The notes: a model not told the origin generated them from the sequence alone. A stretch of DNA of 64,000 bases from Enterobacter ludwigii (GCF_001750725.1 NZ_CP017279.1:2356001-2420000), one strand, 5' to 3'. Counted from the stretch's first letter, positions 38,351-51,676 are shown. Program-made: numbers and translations.

Positions 38351-40648
38351 TCAGAGCAGCTCGAACTCGCCTTTATTTACGCGGGCGGAATCGACCCCGA
38401 TAAAGACGTTAAACTTGCCTGGCTCCGCATCATATTTCATCTGCTGGTTCCAGAACTTCAGCGCATCCACGTCGATGGGGAAGCTGATGGTTTTGGTTTC
38501 GCCCGGCTTCAGGTTGACCTTCTCGAAGCCACGCAGCTGTTTCACCGGACGGCTCATGGAGGCGGTCACATCCTGGACGTACATCTGAATGACCGTTGCC
38601 CCTTCGCGTTTACCGGTGTTGCTCACCTCGACGCTTGCGGTAACTTTGCCGTCACGCTTCAGGGTCGGCGCAGACATTTTGACGTCAGAAACCTTGAAGG
38701 TGGTGTAGCTCAGACCGTAACCAAACGGATACAGCGGGCCGTTCGCTTCATCGAAGTAACGGGAGGTGTACTTATTCGGTTTGTCGGCGTTGTACGGACG
38801 GCCGGTATTCAGGTGGCTGTAGTAAACCGGGATCTGCCCGACCGAGCGCGGGAAGGACATTGGCAGCTTGCCTGACGGGTTGTAATCGCCAAACAGCACG
38901 TCGGCAATCGCGTTACCGCCTTCGGTACCGGCGAACCAGGTTTCCAGGATCGCGTCGGCCTGCTGGTCTTCTTTGACCAGCGCCAGCGGACGACCGTTCA
39001 TCAACACCAGCACCAGCGGCTTGCCGGTCGCCTTCAGGGCGGCAATCAGATCGCGCTGGCTTTGCGGAATGGTGATGTCGGTACGGCTGGAGGCTTCATG
39101 CGCCATTCCCTGCGCTTCCCCCACTACCGCAACAACCACGTCAGATTGCTTAGCGGTGTTCACCGCTTCATCAATCATCTCTTTCGGCGAACGCGGATCG
39201 ACCTTCACCGCCTCTTCGTACTGATTGAGGAAGGTGACAATGTCTTTATCGTTGGTGACGTTCGCCCCTTTGGCGTAAACCACTTTCGCATTCTCACCCA
39301 CGGCGTTCTTGATACCGGTCAGCACCGTGACGGACTGATCGGCCACCCCCGCTGCAGACCAGCTCCCCATCACGTCGCGCTTGCTGTCAGCCAGCGGGCC
39401 CACCACGGCAATGGTGCCGGATTTCTTCAGCGGCAGCGTGTCGAGGCGGTTTTTCAGCAGCACCAGACTTTCGCGTGCCACATCGCGGGCCTCTTTGCGG
39501 TGCAAACGGCTTTCCGCGTTGGTGTTCGCCGGGTCAGAATCTTTCGGCCCCAGGTGGCTGTACGGGTCGTTAAACAGCCCCATGTCATATTTCACGTTCA
39601 GCACGTGGCGCGTGGCGTCATCCAGCTCCGCCATGGTCACCTTACCGCTCTTCACCAGCCCCGGCAGGTATTTGCTGTAGTACTCATCGCTCATGCTCAT
39701 GTTGATGCCGGACTTGAGCGCCACGCGTACCGCGTCTTCCGGATCGGAGGCGGTACCGTGCTTAATGAGCTCTTTAATGGCGCCGTGGTCAGAGACGGTG
39801 ATGCCCTTAAAGCCCCACTGGTCACGCAGAACGTCTTTCAGCAGCCACGAATCGGAGGTCGCCGGCGTGCCGTTGAGGGAGTTCAGCGCCACCATCACCG
39901 CGCCGCTGCCGGCATCCAGCCCCGCTTTGTACGGTGGCATGTAGTCGTTGAACAGCCGCTGCGGGCTCATATCCACGGTGTTGTACTCTTTACCCCCTTC
40001 CACGGCGCCATAGGCCGCGAAGTGTTTGACGCTGGTCATCACCGCGTAGCGATCTGCCGGGCTCTTGCCCTGCATCGCTTCCACCATGGTTTTCCCCATC
40101 GTGGCTGTTAAATAGGTATCTTCACCGAACCCTTCTGAGCCGCGGCCCCAGCGCGGATCGCGGGAGACGTCCACCATCGGTGCCCAGGTCATATTCAGGC
40201 CATCATCCGCCGCTTCATAGGCGGAAACGCGCCCCACGGTTTTCACCGCATCAAGGTTAAAGGACGATGCCAGACCAAGGCTAATCGGGAAGACGGTACG
40301 CTGACCGTGCACCACGTCATAGGCGAAGAACAGCGGAATTTTCAGGCGGCTGAGTTCCATCACCTGATCCTGCATTTTGCGGATATCCGGGCGGGTGACG
40401 GTGTTAAAAATAGCCCCGACCTGCCCGTCTTTGATCATCTCGCGGATGGCCTCTTTCGGGTTATCCGGGCCGACGCTGATAAGACGCAACTGGCCAATTT
40501 TCTCATCGACCGTCATTTTCTTGAGCAATTCCGTGACAAACGCGTCCCGGGCTTCAGGCGTGAGCGGGTGATTGCCAAACAAATCCTCTGCCAGCGCAGG
40601 TTGCAGCGCCAGGCTGACGGCGACACCTACAGAACATAGCCATTTCAT
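38351..40648 (-). CDS. bglX: Periplasmic beta-glucosidase BglX
   Basis: Glycoside hydrolase family 3 enzyme of 765 residues with a signal peptide ending near ALA-ED. The catalytic nucleophile is D287 in ITVSDHGA. The GH3 C-terminal domain and a fibronectin-III-like domain (KLRDGK...NTGKREGATVIQMYVQD, near 665-700) complete the protein. It hydrolyses beta-glucosides such as cellobiose-type sugars in the periplasm. It is divergent from dld and unrelated in control to the cryptic-type bgl operon further right. Confidence 0.95.
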   Translation of the reverse strand: MKWLCSVGVAVSLALQPALAEDLFGNHPLTPEARDAFVTELLKKMTVDEKIGQLRLISVGPDNPKEAIREMIKDGQVGAIFNTVTRPDIRKMQDQVMELSRLKIPLFFAYDVVHGQRTVFPISLGLASSFNLDAVKTVGRVSAYEAADDGLNMTWAPMVDVSRDPRWGRGSEGFGEDTYLTATMGKTMVEAMQGKSPADRYAVMTSVKHFAAYGAVEGGKEYNTVDMSPQRLFNDYMPPYKAGLDAGSGAVMVALNSLNGTPATSDSWLLKDVLRDQWGFKGITVSDHGAIKELIKHGTASDPEDAVRVALKSGINMSMSDEYYSKYLPGLVKSGKVTMAELDDATRHVLNVKYDMGLFNDPYSHLGPKDSDPANTNAESRLHRKEARDVARESLVLLKNRLDTLPLKKSGTIAVVGPLADSKRDVMGSWSAAGVADQSVTVLTGIKNAVGENAKVVYAKGANVTNDKDIVTFLNQYEEAVKVDPRSPKEMIDEAVNTAKQSDVVVAVVGEAQGMAHEASSRTDITIPQSQRDLIAALKATGKPLVLVLMNGRPLALVKEDQQADAILETWFAGTEGGNAIADVLFGDYNPSGKLPMSFPRSVGQIPVYYSHLNTGRPYNADKPNKYTSRYFDEANGPLYPFGYGLSYTTFKVSDVKMSAPTLKRDGKVTASVEVSNTGKREGATVIQMYVQDVTASMSRPVKQLRGFEKVNLKPGETKTISFPIDVDALKFWNQQMKYDAEPGKFNVFIGVDSARVNKGEFELL

Positions 40649-40837
40649 GTCGTTTTACTCTCTCATCAATAACCGCCGGAAGAACTCGGCCAGACCGTGC
40701 GAAAAGCGCAGTGTGCCACAAACCCTCAGAACGTTGCAGGGTTATTCTCTGATTTTTCTCGTGAATACTCGACCGCTTAACAGTTAATCGCGCTATGCTT
40801 TACAGCGAGAAATTTGCCCCACCACAAGGAGTGGAAG

Positions 40838-42586
40838 ATGTCTTCTGTTCGAACTCACGATAACACGACGTTTATTAACGAACTGTCGCGCCTGGTTGGC
40901 TCCTCTCACCTGCTTACCGACCCGGCAAAAACCGCCCGCTACCGTAAGGGCTTTCGTTCCGGTCAGGGCGAGGCGCTGGCGGTGGTATTTCCCGGCACGC
41001 TGCTTGAACTCTGGCGCGTCCTGAGCGCCTGCGTGGCCGCCGACAAAATTATTCTCATGCAGGCGGCTAACACCGGCCTGACTGAAGGCTCAACGCCGAA
41101 CGGCAACGATTACGATCGTGACATCGTGATCATCAGCACCCTGCGTCTCGACAAACTGCATCTGCTGGATAAAGGCGAGCAGGTGCTCGCGTTCCCTGGC
41201 ACGACGCTCTACTCCCTTGAAAAAGCGCTTAAGCCGCTGGGACGCGAGCCGCATTCGGTCATTGGCTCATCCTGTATTGGCGCCTCCGTGATCGGCGGGA
41301 TCTGCAATAACTCCGGCGGTTCGCTGGTGCAGCGCGGCCCGGCTTACACCGAGATGTCACTTTTTGCCCGTATCGATGAAAACGGCAAGCTGACCCTGGT
41401 CAACCATCTGGGCATTGATCTTGGCGTTACGCCGGAGCAGATCCTGAGTAAGCTCGACGACGATCGGGTGAAAGATGAAGACGTCCAGCACGACGGTCGT
41501 CATGCTCACGACCACGATTACATCACCCGCGTACGGGATATCGAAGCGGATACCCCGGCACGTTACAACGCCGACCCTGACCGCCTGTTTGAATCTTCGG
41601 GCTGTGCGGGCAAGCTGGCTGTTTTTGCCGTGCGCCTCGACACCTTCCCGGCCGAGAAAAAACAGCAGGTGTTCTACATCGGCACCAATCAGCCGGACGT
41701 GCTGACCGAGATCCGTCGTCATATTCTGGGCGAGTTCGCTCACCTGCCGGTGGCGGGCGAGTACATGCACCGTGATATTTATGACATCGCGGAACGCTAC
41801 GGCAAAGATACGTTCCTGATGATCGACAAGCTCGGCACCGATAAAATGCCGTTCTTCTTCACCATGAAGGGCCGTACCGACGCGATGCTGGAAAAAGTGC
41901 CGCTGTTTAAACCCCACTTTACCGACCGCTTTATGCAGAAACTGGGCAACGTCTTCCCGTCACATCTGCCGGAGCGGATGAAAACCTGGCGCGATAAGTA
42001 CGAGCATCACCTGCTGCTGAAAATGGCCGGGGACGGAATTGCCGAAGCGCAAACCTGGCTCAGTGAATTCTTCAAAACTGCCGAAGGCGATTTCTTTGCC
42101 TGTACCCCTGAAGAGGGCAGCAAAGCCTTCCTGCACCGTTTCGCCGCTGCGGGTGCCGCCATTCGTTATCAGGCGGTGCATTCAGACGAGGTGGAAGACA
42201 TTCTGGCGCTGGATATCGCCCTTCGCCGCAACGATACCGAGTGGTTTGAACACCTGCCGCCGGAAATCGACAGCAAGCTGGTCCACAAGCTCTATTACGG
42301 CCACTTTATGTGCTACGTCTTCCACCAGGATTACATCGTTAAGAAAGGGGTCGATGCGCACGCGCTTAAAGAGCAGATGCTCGCGCTGCTGCACGCGCGA
42401 GGCGCACAATATCCTGCGGAACATAACGTGGGGCATCTTTATAAGGCTCCTGACGCACTTAAGCAGTTTTATCGCGAGAATGACCCCACAAACAGCATGA
42501 ACCCCGGCATTGGTAAAACAACGCGGAATAAATACTGGAAAGAGAGTCCTGACGCGGAGCAGCCCGTGACGCAAGCATCTGATTAA
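40838..42586 (+). CDS. dld: Quinone-dependent D-lactate dehydrogenase Dld
   Basis: Peripheral membrane flavoenzyme of 582 residues (571 in E. coli) that oxidises D-lactate to pyruvate and passes electrons to quinone. An FAD_binding_4 domain lies at about 40-210 (IILMQAANTGLTEGSTPNG; IGGICNNSGGSLVQRGPAYTE), followed by the Dld membrane-binding domain with basic residues. The ATG giving MSSVRTH, preceded by AAGGAGTGGA, was chosen over an upstream TTG. The extra C-terminal tail ends in EQPVTQASD. Confidence 0.95.
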   Translation: MSSVRTHDNTTFINELSRLVGSSHLLTDPAKTARYRKGFRSGQGEALAVVFPGTLLELWRVLSACVAADKIILMQAANTGLTEGSTPNGNDYDRDIVIISTLRLDKLHLLDKGEQVLAFPGTTLYSLEKALKPLGREPHSVIGSSCIGASVIGGICNNSGGSLVQRGPAYTEMSLFARIDENGKLTLVNHLGIDLGVTPEQILSKLDDDRVKDEDVQHDGRHAHDHDYITRVRDIEADTPARYNADPDRLFESSGCAGKLAVFAVRLDTFPAEKKQQVFYIGTNQPDVLTEIRRHILGEFAHLPVAGEYMHRDIYDIAERYGKDTFLMIDKLGTDKMPFFFTMKGRTDAMLEKVPLFKPHFTDRFMQKLGNVFPSHLPERMKTWRDKYEHHLLLKMAGDGIAEAQTWLSEFFKTAEGDFFACTPEEGSKAFLHRFAAAGAAIRYQAVHSDEVEDILALDIALRRNDTEWFEHLPPEIDSKLVHKLYYGHFMCYVFHQDYIVKKGVDAHALKEQMLALLHARGAQYPAEHNVGHLYKAPDALKQFYRENDPTNSMNPGIGKTTRNKYWKESPDAEQPVTQASD

Positions 42587-42697
42587 TTCCCACAGCCAAA
42601 TTTGAGAGATTGTTAAGCGCGCCTTAATCGTACTAGAGTAGCGTTCTGTCGCCGGAGAAACGTTTCTCCGGCATCTGTTACGAGGAGCAGGCACATC

Positions 42698-43252
42698 ATG
42701 TCGGCTGTTGATATTTTATCCGAAACCGAAGTGGAAGTGCGCGATGCCCTTCCCGACGATGTGCATGCTATCGCCGCTATCTACGCCTGGCATGTGCTTC
42801 ACGGGCGCGCATCCTTTGAAGAAGTTCCCCCCACCATTGATGAAATGCGTCAGCGAATGAAAAGCGTGGACGAGAATGGCTTACCGTGGCTTGTCGCACT
42901 GTATCGCGGCATCGTCGTAGGCTACTGCTACGCGACGCCTTACCGTCCGCGCCATGCCTATCGCTACACTCTGGAAGAGTCGATTTACGTGGATGCGAGT
43001 ACTACCGGTCGTGGTTTTGGCTCCGTCCTGATGGATGCGCTGATCGCCCGCTGCGAGCAAGGTCCGTGGCGGCAGATGATTGCCGTTGTGGGGGATGGCA
43101 ACAACAATGCCGGCTCGTTACGGCTGCATAAGAAATACGGCTTCGAAATCGTCGGTCAGTTACGTAGCGTTGGGTATAAGAAAGGTGACTGGCGGGATAC
43201 GGTGATCATGCAGCGCTCACTCAATGACGGAGACTGGACGCTGCCGGAGTAA
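42698..43252 (+). CDS. Phosphinothricin-type GNAT acetyltransferase
   Basis: Protein of 184 residues of the PAT/MnaT group of GNATs. Typical signatures are VEVRDALPDDVHAIAAIYAWHVLHG near 11-35, EESIYVDASTTGRGFGSVLMDALI near 92-115 with the acetyl-CoA loop, and SLRLHKKYGFEIVGQLRSVGYK near 135-156. Members acetylate phosphinothricin or methionine sulfone and sulfoximine; the native substrate here is unknown. It has a GAGGAG ribosome site and stands alone after dld. Confidence 0.87.
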   Translation: MSAVDILSETEVEVRDALPDDVHAIAAIYAWHVLHGRASFEEVPPTIDEMRQRMKSVDENGLPWLVALYRGIVVGYCYATPYRPRHAYRYTLEESIYVDASTTGRGFGSVLMDALIARCEQGPWRQMIAVVGDGNNNAGSLRLHKKYGFEIVGQLRSVGYKKGDWRDTVIMQRSLNDGDWTLPE

Positions 43253-43270
43253 GGCGCAGCGAGGTCTGTT

Positions 43271-43292
43271 GCCCTCTCCCGCGGGAGAGGGC
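43271..43292. terminator. Palindromic terminator between GNAT and pbpG
   Basis: GCCCTCTCCCGCGGGAGAGGGC is a perfect 22-bp palindrome followed by GAAAA, between convergent genes. It would act as a hairpin for both transcripts, although T tracts are short. Confidence 0.6.
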
Positions 43293-43318
43293 GAAAACAC
43301 AGTCATCAGCAATCCGGC

Positions 43319-44242
43319 TCAGTCGTTCTGGGCGGTTGCCATCTGCTCTGCTTTCTGCTTTTTGTAGGTCAACGCCGCGGCCGGTACCGGCTGCACTTTC
43401 CCCGTCTCAATCCAGGTACGCAGTCGGCTTGCATCCGCGAAGTGGGTGTATTTACCAAAGGCATCCATCACCACCAGCGCCACCGGTTTACCGTTGAATA
43501 CGGTACGCATCACCAGGCAGTGGCCCGCCGCGTTGGTAAACCCGGTTTTCGTTAACTGAATATTCCAGTTATCCCGGTACACCAGATGGTTAGTATTACG
43601 GAACGGCAGCGAATAGGCCGGGTTCGCAAAGGTCGCCATCTCTTCACGGGTCGTACTGAGCTGACCAATCAGCGGGTACTGTTTGCTGGCAATCAGCAGT
43701 TTTGTCAGGTCGCGGGCCGTGGAGACGTTGTGAATCGACAGGCCAGTCGGCTCGACGTAACGGGTATTGGTCATCCCCAGCGATTTGGCTTTTGCGTTCA
43801 TCGCACGAATAAATGCGTCGTAGCCACCCGGATAGTGGTGGGCCAGGCTCGCCGCCGCGCGGTTTTCAGAAGACATCAGCGCCAGCAGCAGCATGTTTTT
43901 ACGGCTGATTTCGCTGTTCAGTCGTACGCGGGAGTAGATCCCTTTCATCTCCGGCGTATGGCTGATATCCACTTTCAGTTTTTCGTCCAGCGGCAGATGT
44001 GCATCAAGCACCACCATCGCGGTCATTAATTTGGTAATCGAGGCGATCGGGCGTACCAGATCCGGATGGCTGGCGTAAATCACCTTATTGGTGTTGAGAT
44101 CAACAATCATCGCACTGCCGGAAGCGATTTGCGGCTGGGCAGCAGCGGTGGTCACGGCGGGCGTTTTGGCGATCGCTGGCGCGGCAGCGGACGCTCCCAG
44201 CAACAGGGCCAGGCTAAGTAAAGAGACTCGGAATTTCAGCAT
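43319..44242 (-). CDS. pbpG: D-alanyl-D-alanine endopeptidase PbpG (PBP7)
   Basis: Low-molecular-weight penicillin-binding protein of 307 residues, periplasmic after removal of a signal peptide near AIA-KT. The active-site motifs are S68-I-T-K71 in ASITKLM, SEN in SSENRAA near 125, and KTG in QLTKTGFTN near 231-239. It cleaves DD-crosslinks in peptidoglycan. Nothing unusual was seen. Confidence 0.95.
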   Translation of the reverse strand: MLKFRVSLLSLALLLGASAAAPAIAKTPAVTTAAAQPQIASGSAMIVDLNTNKVIYASHPDLVRPIASITKLMTAMVVLDAHLPLDEKLKVDISHTPEMKGIYSRVRLNSEISRKNMLLLALMSSENRAAASLAHHYPGGYDAFIRAMNAKAKSLGMTNTRYVEPTGLSIHNVSTARDLTKLLIASKQYPLIGQLSTTREEMATFANPAYSLPFRNTNHLVYRDNWNIQLTKTGFTNAAGHCLVMRTVFNGKPVALVVMDAFGKYTHFADASRLRTWIETGKVQPVPAAALTYKKQKAEQMATAQND

Positions 44243-44372
44243 GGTGAGACTTCTGATAATTATTCACGCACGTTATGACGTACACCGCCTGTGTCGATGG
44301 AGAAACGCAGGCTGGCTTCGGCATCATAGCGGTCACCGGGCTTTGTCGCCAGAGGATAATCGTGAACAGATG

Positions 44373-44404
44373 CTGCATTGCTGGCATTTACGCCAGCAAT
44401 GCAG
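44373..44404 (-). other. Perfect 13-bp stem after yohC
   Basis: CTGCATTGCTGGC-N6-GCCAGCAATGCAG pairs without mismatch. The stem ends 5 bp before the yohC stop codon on the plus coordinate, so it forms just after translation ends. No T tract follows on either strand. It may be a 3' processing or stabilising hairpin. Confidence 0.6.
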
Positions 44405-44409
44405 TGAGC

Positions 44410-44997
44410 CTAGAAGAGACGGTATCCATAACCCCACAGAATAACCGTCAGAGCCAGTAGCGCTTCCAGCACCAGCACGCCGATGGCGAGCGTTGAACTG
44501 GAGAAGCTCAGGCCCTCTTCTTTATTGATATTGAGGAAGGTTGGTACCCCCAGATACAGCAGATAACCGGTGTAAAAGAGGGCAATAGTACCGATCAGCG
44601 CGCACAACCAGACCAGTGGGTACAGCGCCACAATACCGCTTAAGAACAGCGGTGTCGCGACATACCCGGCGAAAACCATACAGTGTGCCAGCGATGGACG
44701 TTGCGGATAGTTACGCGCCATCCAGTGAATGACACGCCCCATGACAGCCACACCCGCCAGCATCAGGCCATAAAAGAGAATGGCCAGTGAAAGACCGGTA
44801 AACCAGGAAAGCTGAACCACGGTGCCATCACCAAAGTTCCAGCCGATTTGTGTTGTGCCAATAAACGCGCAGATTACAGGCACCGCTGCCATCAGCAGCA
44901 CATGATGCGTGTAATGATGCGAGACCGTTTCGTTCTCCGTTTTGATGACATGCATTTCACGATCGGGATGGGAGAAAAGTCCCCAGACATGGTTCAT
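44410..44997 (-). CDS. yohC: YohC Yip1-family inner-membrane protein
   Basis: Inner-membrane protein of 195 residues, the E. coli length, and nearly the same in sequence (SHPDREMHVI, HVLLMAAVPVICAFIGTTQIG, INKEEGLSFSSSTLAIGVL). About five hydrophobic helices follow a short cytoplasmic head. It belongs to the Yip1 domain family; no function is established. Confidence 0.93.
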   Translation of the reverse strand: MNHVWGLFSHPDREMHVIKTENETVSHHYTHHVLLMAAVPVICAFIGTTQIGWNFGDGTVVQLSWFTGLSLAILFYGLMLAGVAVMGRVIHWMARNYPQRPSLAHCMVFAGYVATPLFLSGIVALYPLVWLCALIGTIALFYTGYLLYLGVPTFLNINKEEGLSFSSSTLAIGVLVLEALLALTVILWGYGYRLF

Positions 44998-45154
44998 AAC
45001 GCCCCCTTGTTGTCGGCCCGTCAGCGATATCTTAAGTATAATGCAGGCCTGAGATTATTTTATGTACAGTGGGAAATTTCCGTTGATTGCCCCGTTATTG
45101 ATTCATGGGGTATATGATTAACCGAGGCATAATAAGGGAGATGACATTGACGTA

Positions 45155-45727
45155 ATGGATATCAACAGTCTTATTGAACAATATGGATACGCTGCACTGG
45201 TCGTTGGCAGCGTGGCGGAAGGAGAAACCATCACGCTGCTCGGCGGGGTGGCCGCGCATCAGGGGTTACTCAAATTCCCACTTGTTGTTGCCGCAGTCGC
45301 ACTCGGCGGGATGATTGGCGATCAGCTGCTCTACTTTCTGGGACTGCGCTTTGGCCCTACGCTTTTGAAGCGCTTTTCAAAGCACCGCAAGAAAATTCAC
45401 CGCGCCCAACGGCTTATCCAGCGTCACCCTTACCTGTTCGTGATTGGCACCCGTTTTATGTACGGCTTTCGGATTATCGGCCCGATACTGATTGGCGCCA
45501 GCCATTTACCGCCGAAAATTTTCCTGCCGCTGAACATTCTTGGCGCGATTGCCTGGGCCCTGATCTTTACCACGCTCGGTTATGTAGGTGGAGAAGTGAT
45601 TGGTCCGTGGCTGCATAATGTTGACCAGCATCTGAAGCACTGGGCATGGGTTATCCTGATTGTCGTGGTGGTAATTGCGGTCCGGCTGTGGCTGAAGCAT
45701 CGGGAAAAGACGCGGGATGAAGAGTAA
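45155..45727 (+). CDS. yohD: YohD DedA-family membrane protein
   Basis: Inner-membrane protein of 190 residues of the DedA/SNARE-associated family, which includes undecaprenyl-phosphate and other lipid flippases. Family motifs are GETITLLGGVAA near 23-34 and the glycine-rich GGMIGDQLLYFLGLRFG near 50-66, and the FMYGFRIIGPILIGASHL segment near 102-119 carries the conserved arginine. E. coli YohD is one of the non-essential DedA paralogues. Confidence 0.93.
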   Translation: MDINSLIEQYGYAALVVGSVAEGETITLLGGVAAHQGLLKFPLVVAAVALGGMIGDQLLYFLGLRFGPTLLKRFSKHRKKIHRAQRLIQRHPYLFVIGTRFMYGFRIIGPILIGASHLPPKIFLPLNILGAIAWALIFTTLGYVGGEVIGPWLHNVDQHLKHWAWVILIVVVVIAVRLWLKHREKTRDEE

Positions 45728-45736
45728 GTGCAATGG

Positions 45737-45761
45737 CGCCCTCTCGCACAAAGAGAGGGCG
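45737..45761. terminator. Convergent terminator between yohD and yohF
   Basis: CGCCCTCT-N9-AGAGGGCG forms an 8-bp stem followed by AAAAG on the plus side. It sits between convergent genes and can serve both. Confidence 0.6.
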
Positions 45762-45769
45762 AAAAGTTT

Positions 45770-46534
45770 CTACCCGGCGGGCTTAAATTGCGGATTTGCC
45801 AGCATAAAACCGCCGTCGACAATAAATGATTGCCCGGTAGCATAGCTGGCGTCACCGTCACACAGCCACGCCACCAGGCTGGCAATCTCTTTGGTATGCC
45901 CCGGCCGCGCGAGCGGGATCGCGGGCATCGAACCGGCCTTCACTTCACTGTCGTCCATATCATTCATTGGCGTGGCAATGGCTCCTGGCGCAACGGCGTT
46001 CACCAGAATGTTATGCTCGACCAGCTCCAGCGCCATGGATTTGGTTAATCCGCCCAGGGCATGCTTGGCCGCCGTATACGCACTGGCATCCGGTAAAGGC
46101 GTGTGTTCATGCACCGAGGTAATGTTCACAATTCGCCCCCCTTCTCCCTGCTTGACCATCTGACGCGCAGCGATCTGTGAACAGAGAAACGCGCCATCCA
46201 CGTCAACGGTAAAAATCCCCCGCCACTCCTCAAACGGCATGTCGAGAAACGGCGCTTTGGTCATCGCCCCGGCATTGTTGACCAGCACATCCAGCCGACC
46301 AAAGCGCGTAATTAACGTTTCAATGGCCTGCGCGCCCTGCGGGAGAGTGCTTAAATCAAGTTGAACCGCCTCTGCACGCCGCCCCTTCGCCTCGACTTCG
46401 CGGCAGGTTTCCAGCGCACCTTTTTCGTCGGAATGCCAGGTGACGCCGATATCAAACCCTCGTTCAGCCAGCATCAGGGCCGTGGTTTTCCCAATCCCGG
46501 AATCCGATGCGGTAACAATCGCGACTTTGGTCAT
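45770..46534 (-). CDS. yohF: YohF short-chain dehydrogenase/reductase
   Basis: NAD(P)-dependent SDR of 254 residues. The cofactor motif TASDSGIG (TGxxxGxG variant) lies near 8-15, NNAG near 86-89, and the catalytic Ser-Tyr-Lys triad is in TSVHEHTPLPDASAYTAAKHA near 138-158. It is close to E. coli YohF along its full length. The ATG giving MTKVAIV has GGAGG at good spacing; an in-frame GTG two codons upstream overlaps that site. Reported activity in E. coli is toward acetoin/diacetyl. Confidence 0.93.
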   Translation of the reverse strand: MTKVAIVTASDSGIGKTTALMLAERGFDIGVTWHSDEKGALETCREVEAKGRRAEAVQLDLSTLPQGAQAIETLITRFGRLDVLVNNAGAMTKAPFLDMPFEEWRGIFTVDVDGAFLCSQIAARQMVKQGEGGRIVNITSVHEHTPLPDASAYTAAKHALGGLTKSMALELVEHNILVNAVAPGAIATPMNDMDDSEVKAGSMPAIPLARPGHTKEIASLVAWLCDGDASYATGQSFIVDGGFMLANPQFKPAG

Positions 46535-46584
46535 ACTCACCTCCAGAAAAGCTGCAAAGAGGTAAGTATAGATAATCGCGCTTT

Positions 46585-47993
46585 TTAGCCCTGATGATAG
46601 CCGCCACCCAGCGCCGAGGTCAGCTGCAGCGTGGCGTCAACGTACTGGCCTTTGAGCATCACCCCGGTGAGCTGCTCCCTGAGGGCCGGTATTCTGGCCT
46701 CACTCACGCGGGAGCCGGCGATAATGCCGGCGCGAAAGCGGGCCTGAGCCAGTGCAACAACGCGGGCAGCCTCTTTTTCGACACGCTGCTGGTGCTGGTT
46801 TTTGGCGGTCAGTGTTTCGACTTCGCTGGCCGTGCGCGCCACCTGATTCACCGCATCCACCACCGCTTTGTTATAACGCACGACGGAGAGATTGTTCTGC
46901 GCCTGGGCAATATCCAGCTCGGCGTTTAGCCTGCCGCTGTCGAAAATGGGCAGCGTCAGACCGGCGGTGACGCCCATCTGCTGCGCAGAAGAGCGGAACA
47001 AATCGCTCAGGTGCAGGGCATCCTGCTGTAAGAAAGCCATCAGATTCACATCGGGATAGAAGGCTGCTCTGGCGGCCTCAACATCACTCATGGAGGCCTC
47101 GATATACCAGCGAGCCTCCTGCAAATCCGGTCGACGTGCCAGCAGTTCATACCCCAGCGTGGCCGGGAGCGAGGCTTCTACTGTGGGTAAGGCGTGGCGT
47201 GTAAGCGTCACTGAGGAGGTGTTCGTCAGGGCGCTCAGACGCGCCTCAACGGCTTTCATTTTTCCGTTCACTTCTGCCAGCTGCTCGTCAGTTTTGCTGG
47301 CGTTGATGTCGGTTTCGACGCCCTCTACGGAAGAGGTGATCCCATGCTGATACAGTTCGCGGTCGGCTGCAATAATCGTGTCCTGCTGGTGTTTAATCTC
47401 CGTGAGAACATCCCCCACCGCGGCCTGGGTTTGCCACGCCCAGTAAAGACGCGCCACGCTGCTGGCAAGCAGTTGCCGGGTTTGCTCAAGCTCCGCTTTT
47501 TGCGCGTTTACCCGGCCAATTCGGGCTTCAACCCGTGCACGATTTTTCCCCCACAAATCGAGATCCCAGCCCGCGCTCAGACCAAAAGTACCGTTGGTGT
47601 ACCACGGTCCGGTGGTTCCCGCCGCCGGATCGGTTATCGCAAAGGGCCCCATCAGCCCCTCGGCCGACATTTTTTGCCGTTCAGCATCCGCTGCGAAATC
47701 AATTTCTGGCCCCCGGCGGCCAGGGTGGCTTTTGCCTGCGCTTCCGCCAGCGTGATGCGCTGACGGGCAATTTGCATATCCGGCGCATCGTTCAGCGCCT
47801 TCGCAATCAGCGAATTGAGTTCAGGATCGTTATACGTTTTCCACCATGCATCTTTCGGCCACGCGGTATGGCTCAGCGTAGTATTCACCGCAGCCGTTGT
47901 TGATTGCATATTTACAGGGGAAACCGAGGCATGTTCCGGCGCGCAGGCCACCAGAATAAAAACCAGGGGAATACTCAGAGATAAAGGTTTCAT
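46585..47993 (-). pseudogene. mdtQ: mdtQ, outer-membrane efflux lipoprotein, frameshifted
   Basis: OprM/NodT-type outer-membrane factor broken into two frames. The N-terminal part (start 47993, MKPLSL, lipobox ILVAC) reads to about 47714 and matches E. coli MdtQ up to AEAQAKATLAAGG. The remainder continues in another frame as PEIDFAADAERQKMSAEGLMGPF and runs to the stop at 46585. The switch is at the run of five Gs on the minus strand (47710-47714); adding one base there restores a single frame of about 469 residues. The break is a true mutation or a sequencing error. The gene would give drug resistance with an unknown RND/MFS partner; E. coli mdtQ is also annotated as a pseudogene. Confidence 0.9.
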
Positions 47994-48005
47994 TACGCCA
48001 TTCAC

Positions 48006-48196
48006 GCGAAAAATAAAGGCGCAACTTACGCCAGACGTCGCTCTTTTTTTTAGTAACGCGTGGCAACCCGCAATTTGTCATACATTTTCATATTCGGAAA
48101 ATTATTCATCATAAGAATGAATTAAATGAGTGAATTCATCTTCATTATAAATTCACTGCTACACTTACTTTCGACAAACAGACGCGGGAGAAGCGA
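48006..48196. other. AT-rich divergent spacer mdtQ/yohP
   Basis: About 190 bases between the broken mdtQ and yohP. They are AT-rich and carry no gene longer than a few codons. Promoters for both divergent genes must lie here, but none was assigned. Confidence 0.5.
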
Positions 48197-48280
48197 ATGA
48201 AAATATTACTGTGGGTTATTTTAATTATATTTCTGATAGGGCTGCTGGTGGTAACCGGTGTATTCAAGATGATTTTCTGA
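48197..48280 (+). CDS. yohP: YohP 27-residue membrane protein
   Basis: Small inner-membrane protein, identical in length to E. coli YohP and nearly identical in sequence: the C-terminal stretch IFLIGLLVVTGVFKMIF is unchanged. It is almost entirely one hydrophobic helix. The ribosome site is GGGAGAA. In E. coli YohP is known for mRNA localisation and SRP/post-translational membrane insertion studies; its cellular role is unclear. Confidence 0.93.
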   Translation: MKILLWVILIIFLIGLLVVTGVFKMIF

Positions 48281-48285
48281 TTTCA

Positions 48286-48308
48286 TTGCCCGGCTCAGCG
48301 CCGGGCAA
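48286..48308. terminator. Hairpin between yohP and bglB
   Basis: TTGCCCGGC-TCAGC-GCCGGGCAA is a perfect 9-bp stem between the convergent ends of yohP and the bgl operon. A weak AT stretch follows on both sides. It probably ends both transcripts. Confidence 0.65.
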
Positions 48309-48318
48309 ATTCACATCA

Positions 48319-51673
<3,355 letters not shown>

Positions 51674-51676
<3 letters not shown>

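Noticed and set aside
39062..40111. 349-residue open frame antisense to bglX
   Set aside because: Shadow frame, rich in His and Arg as expected from reading the reverse strand; no recognisable domain.
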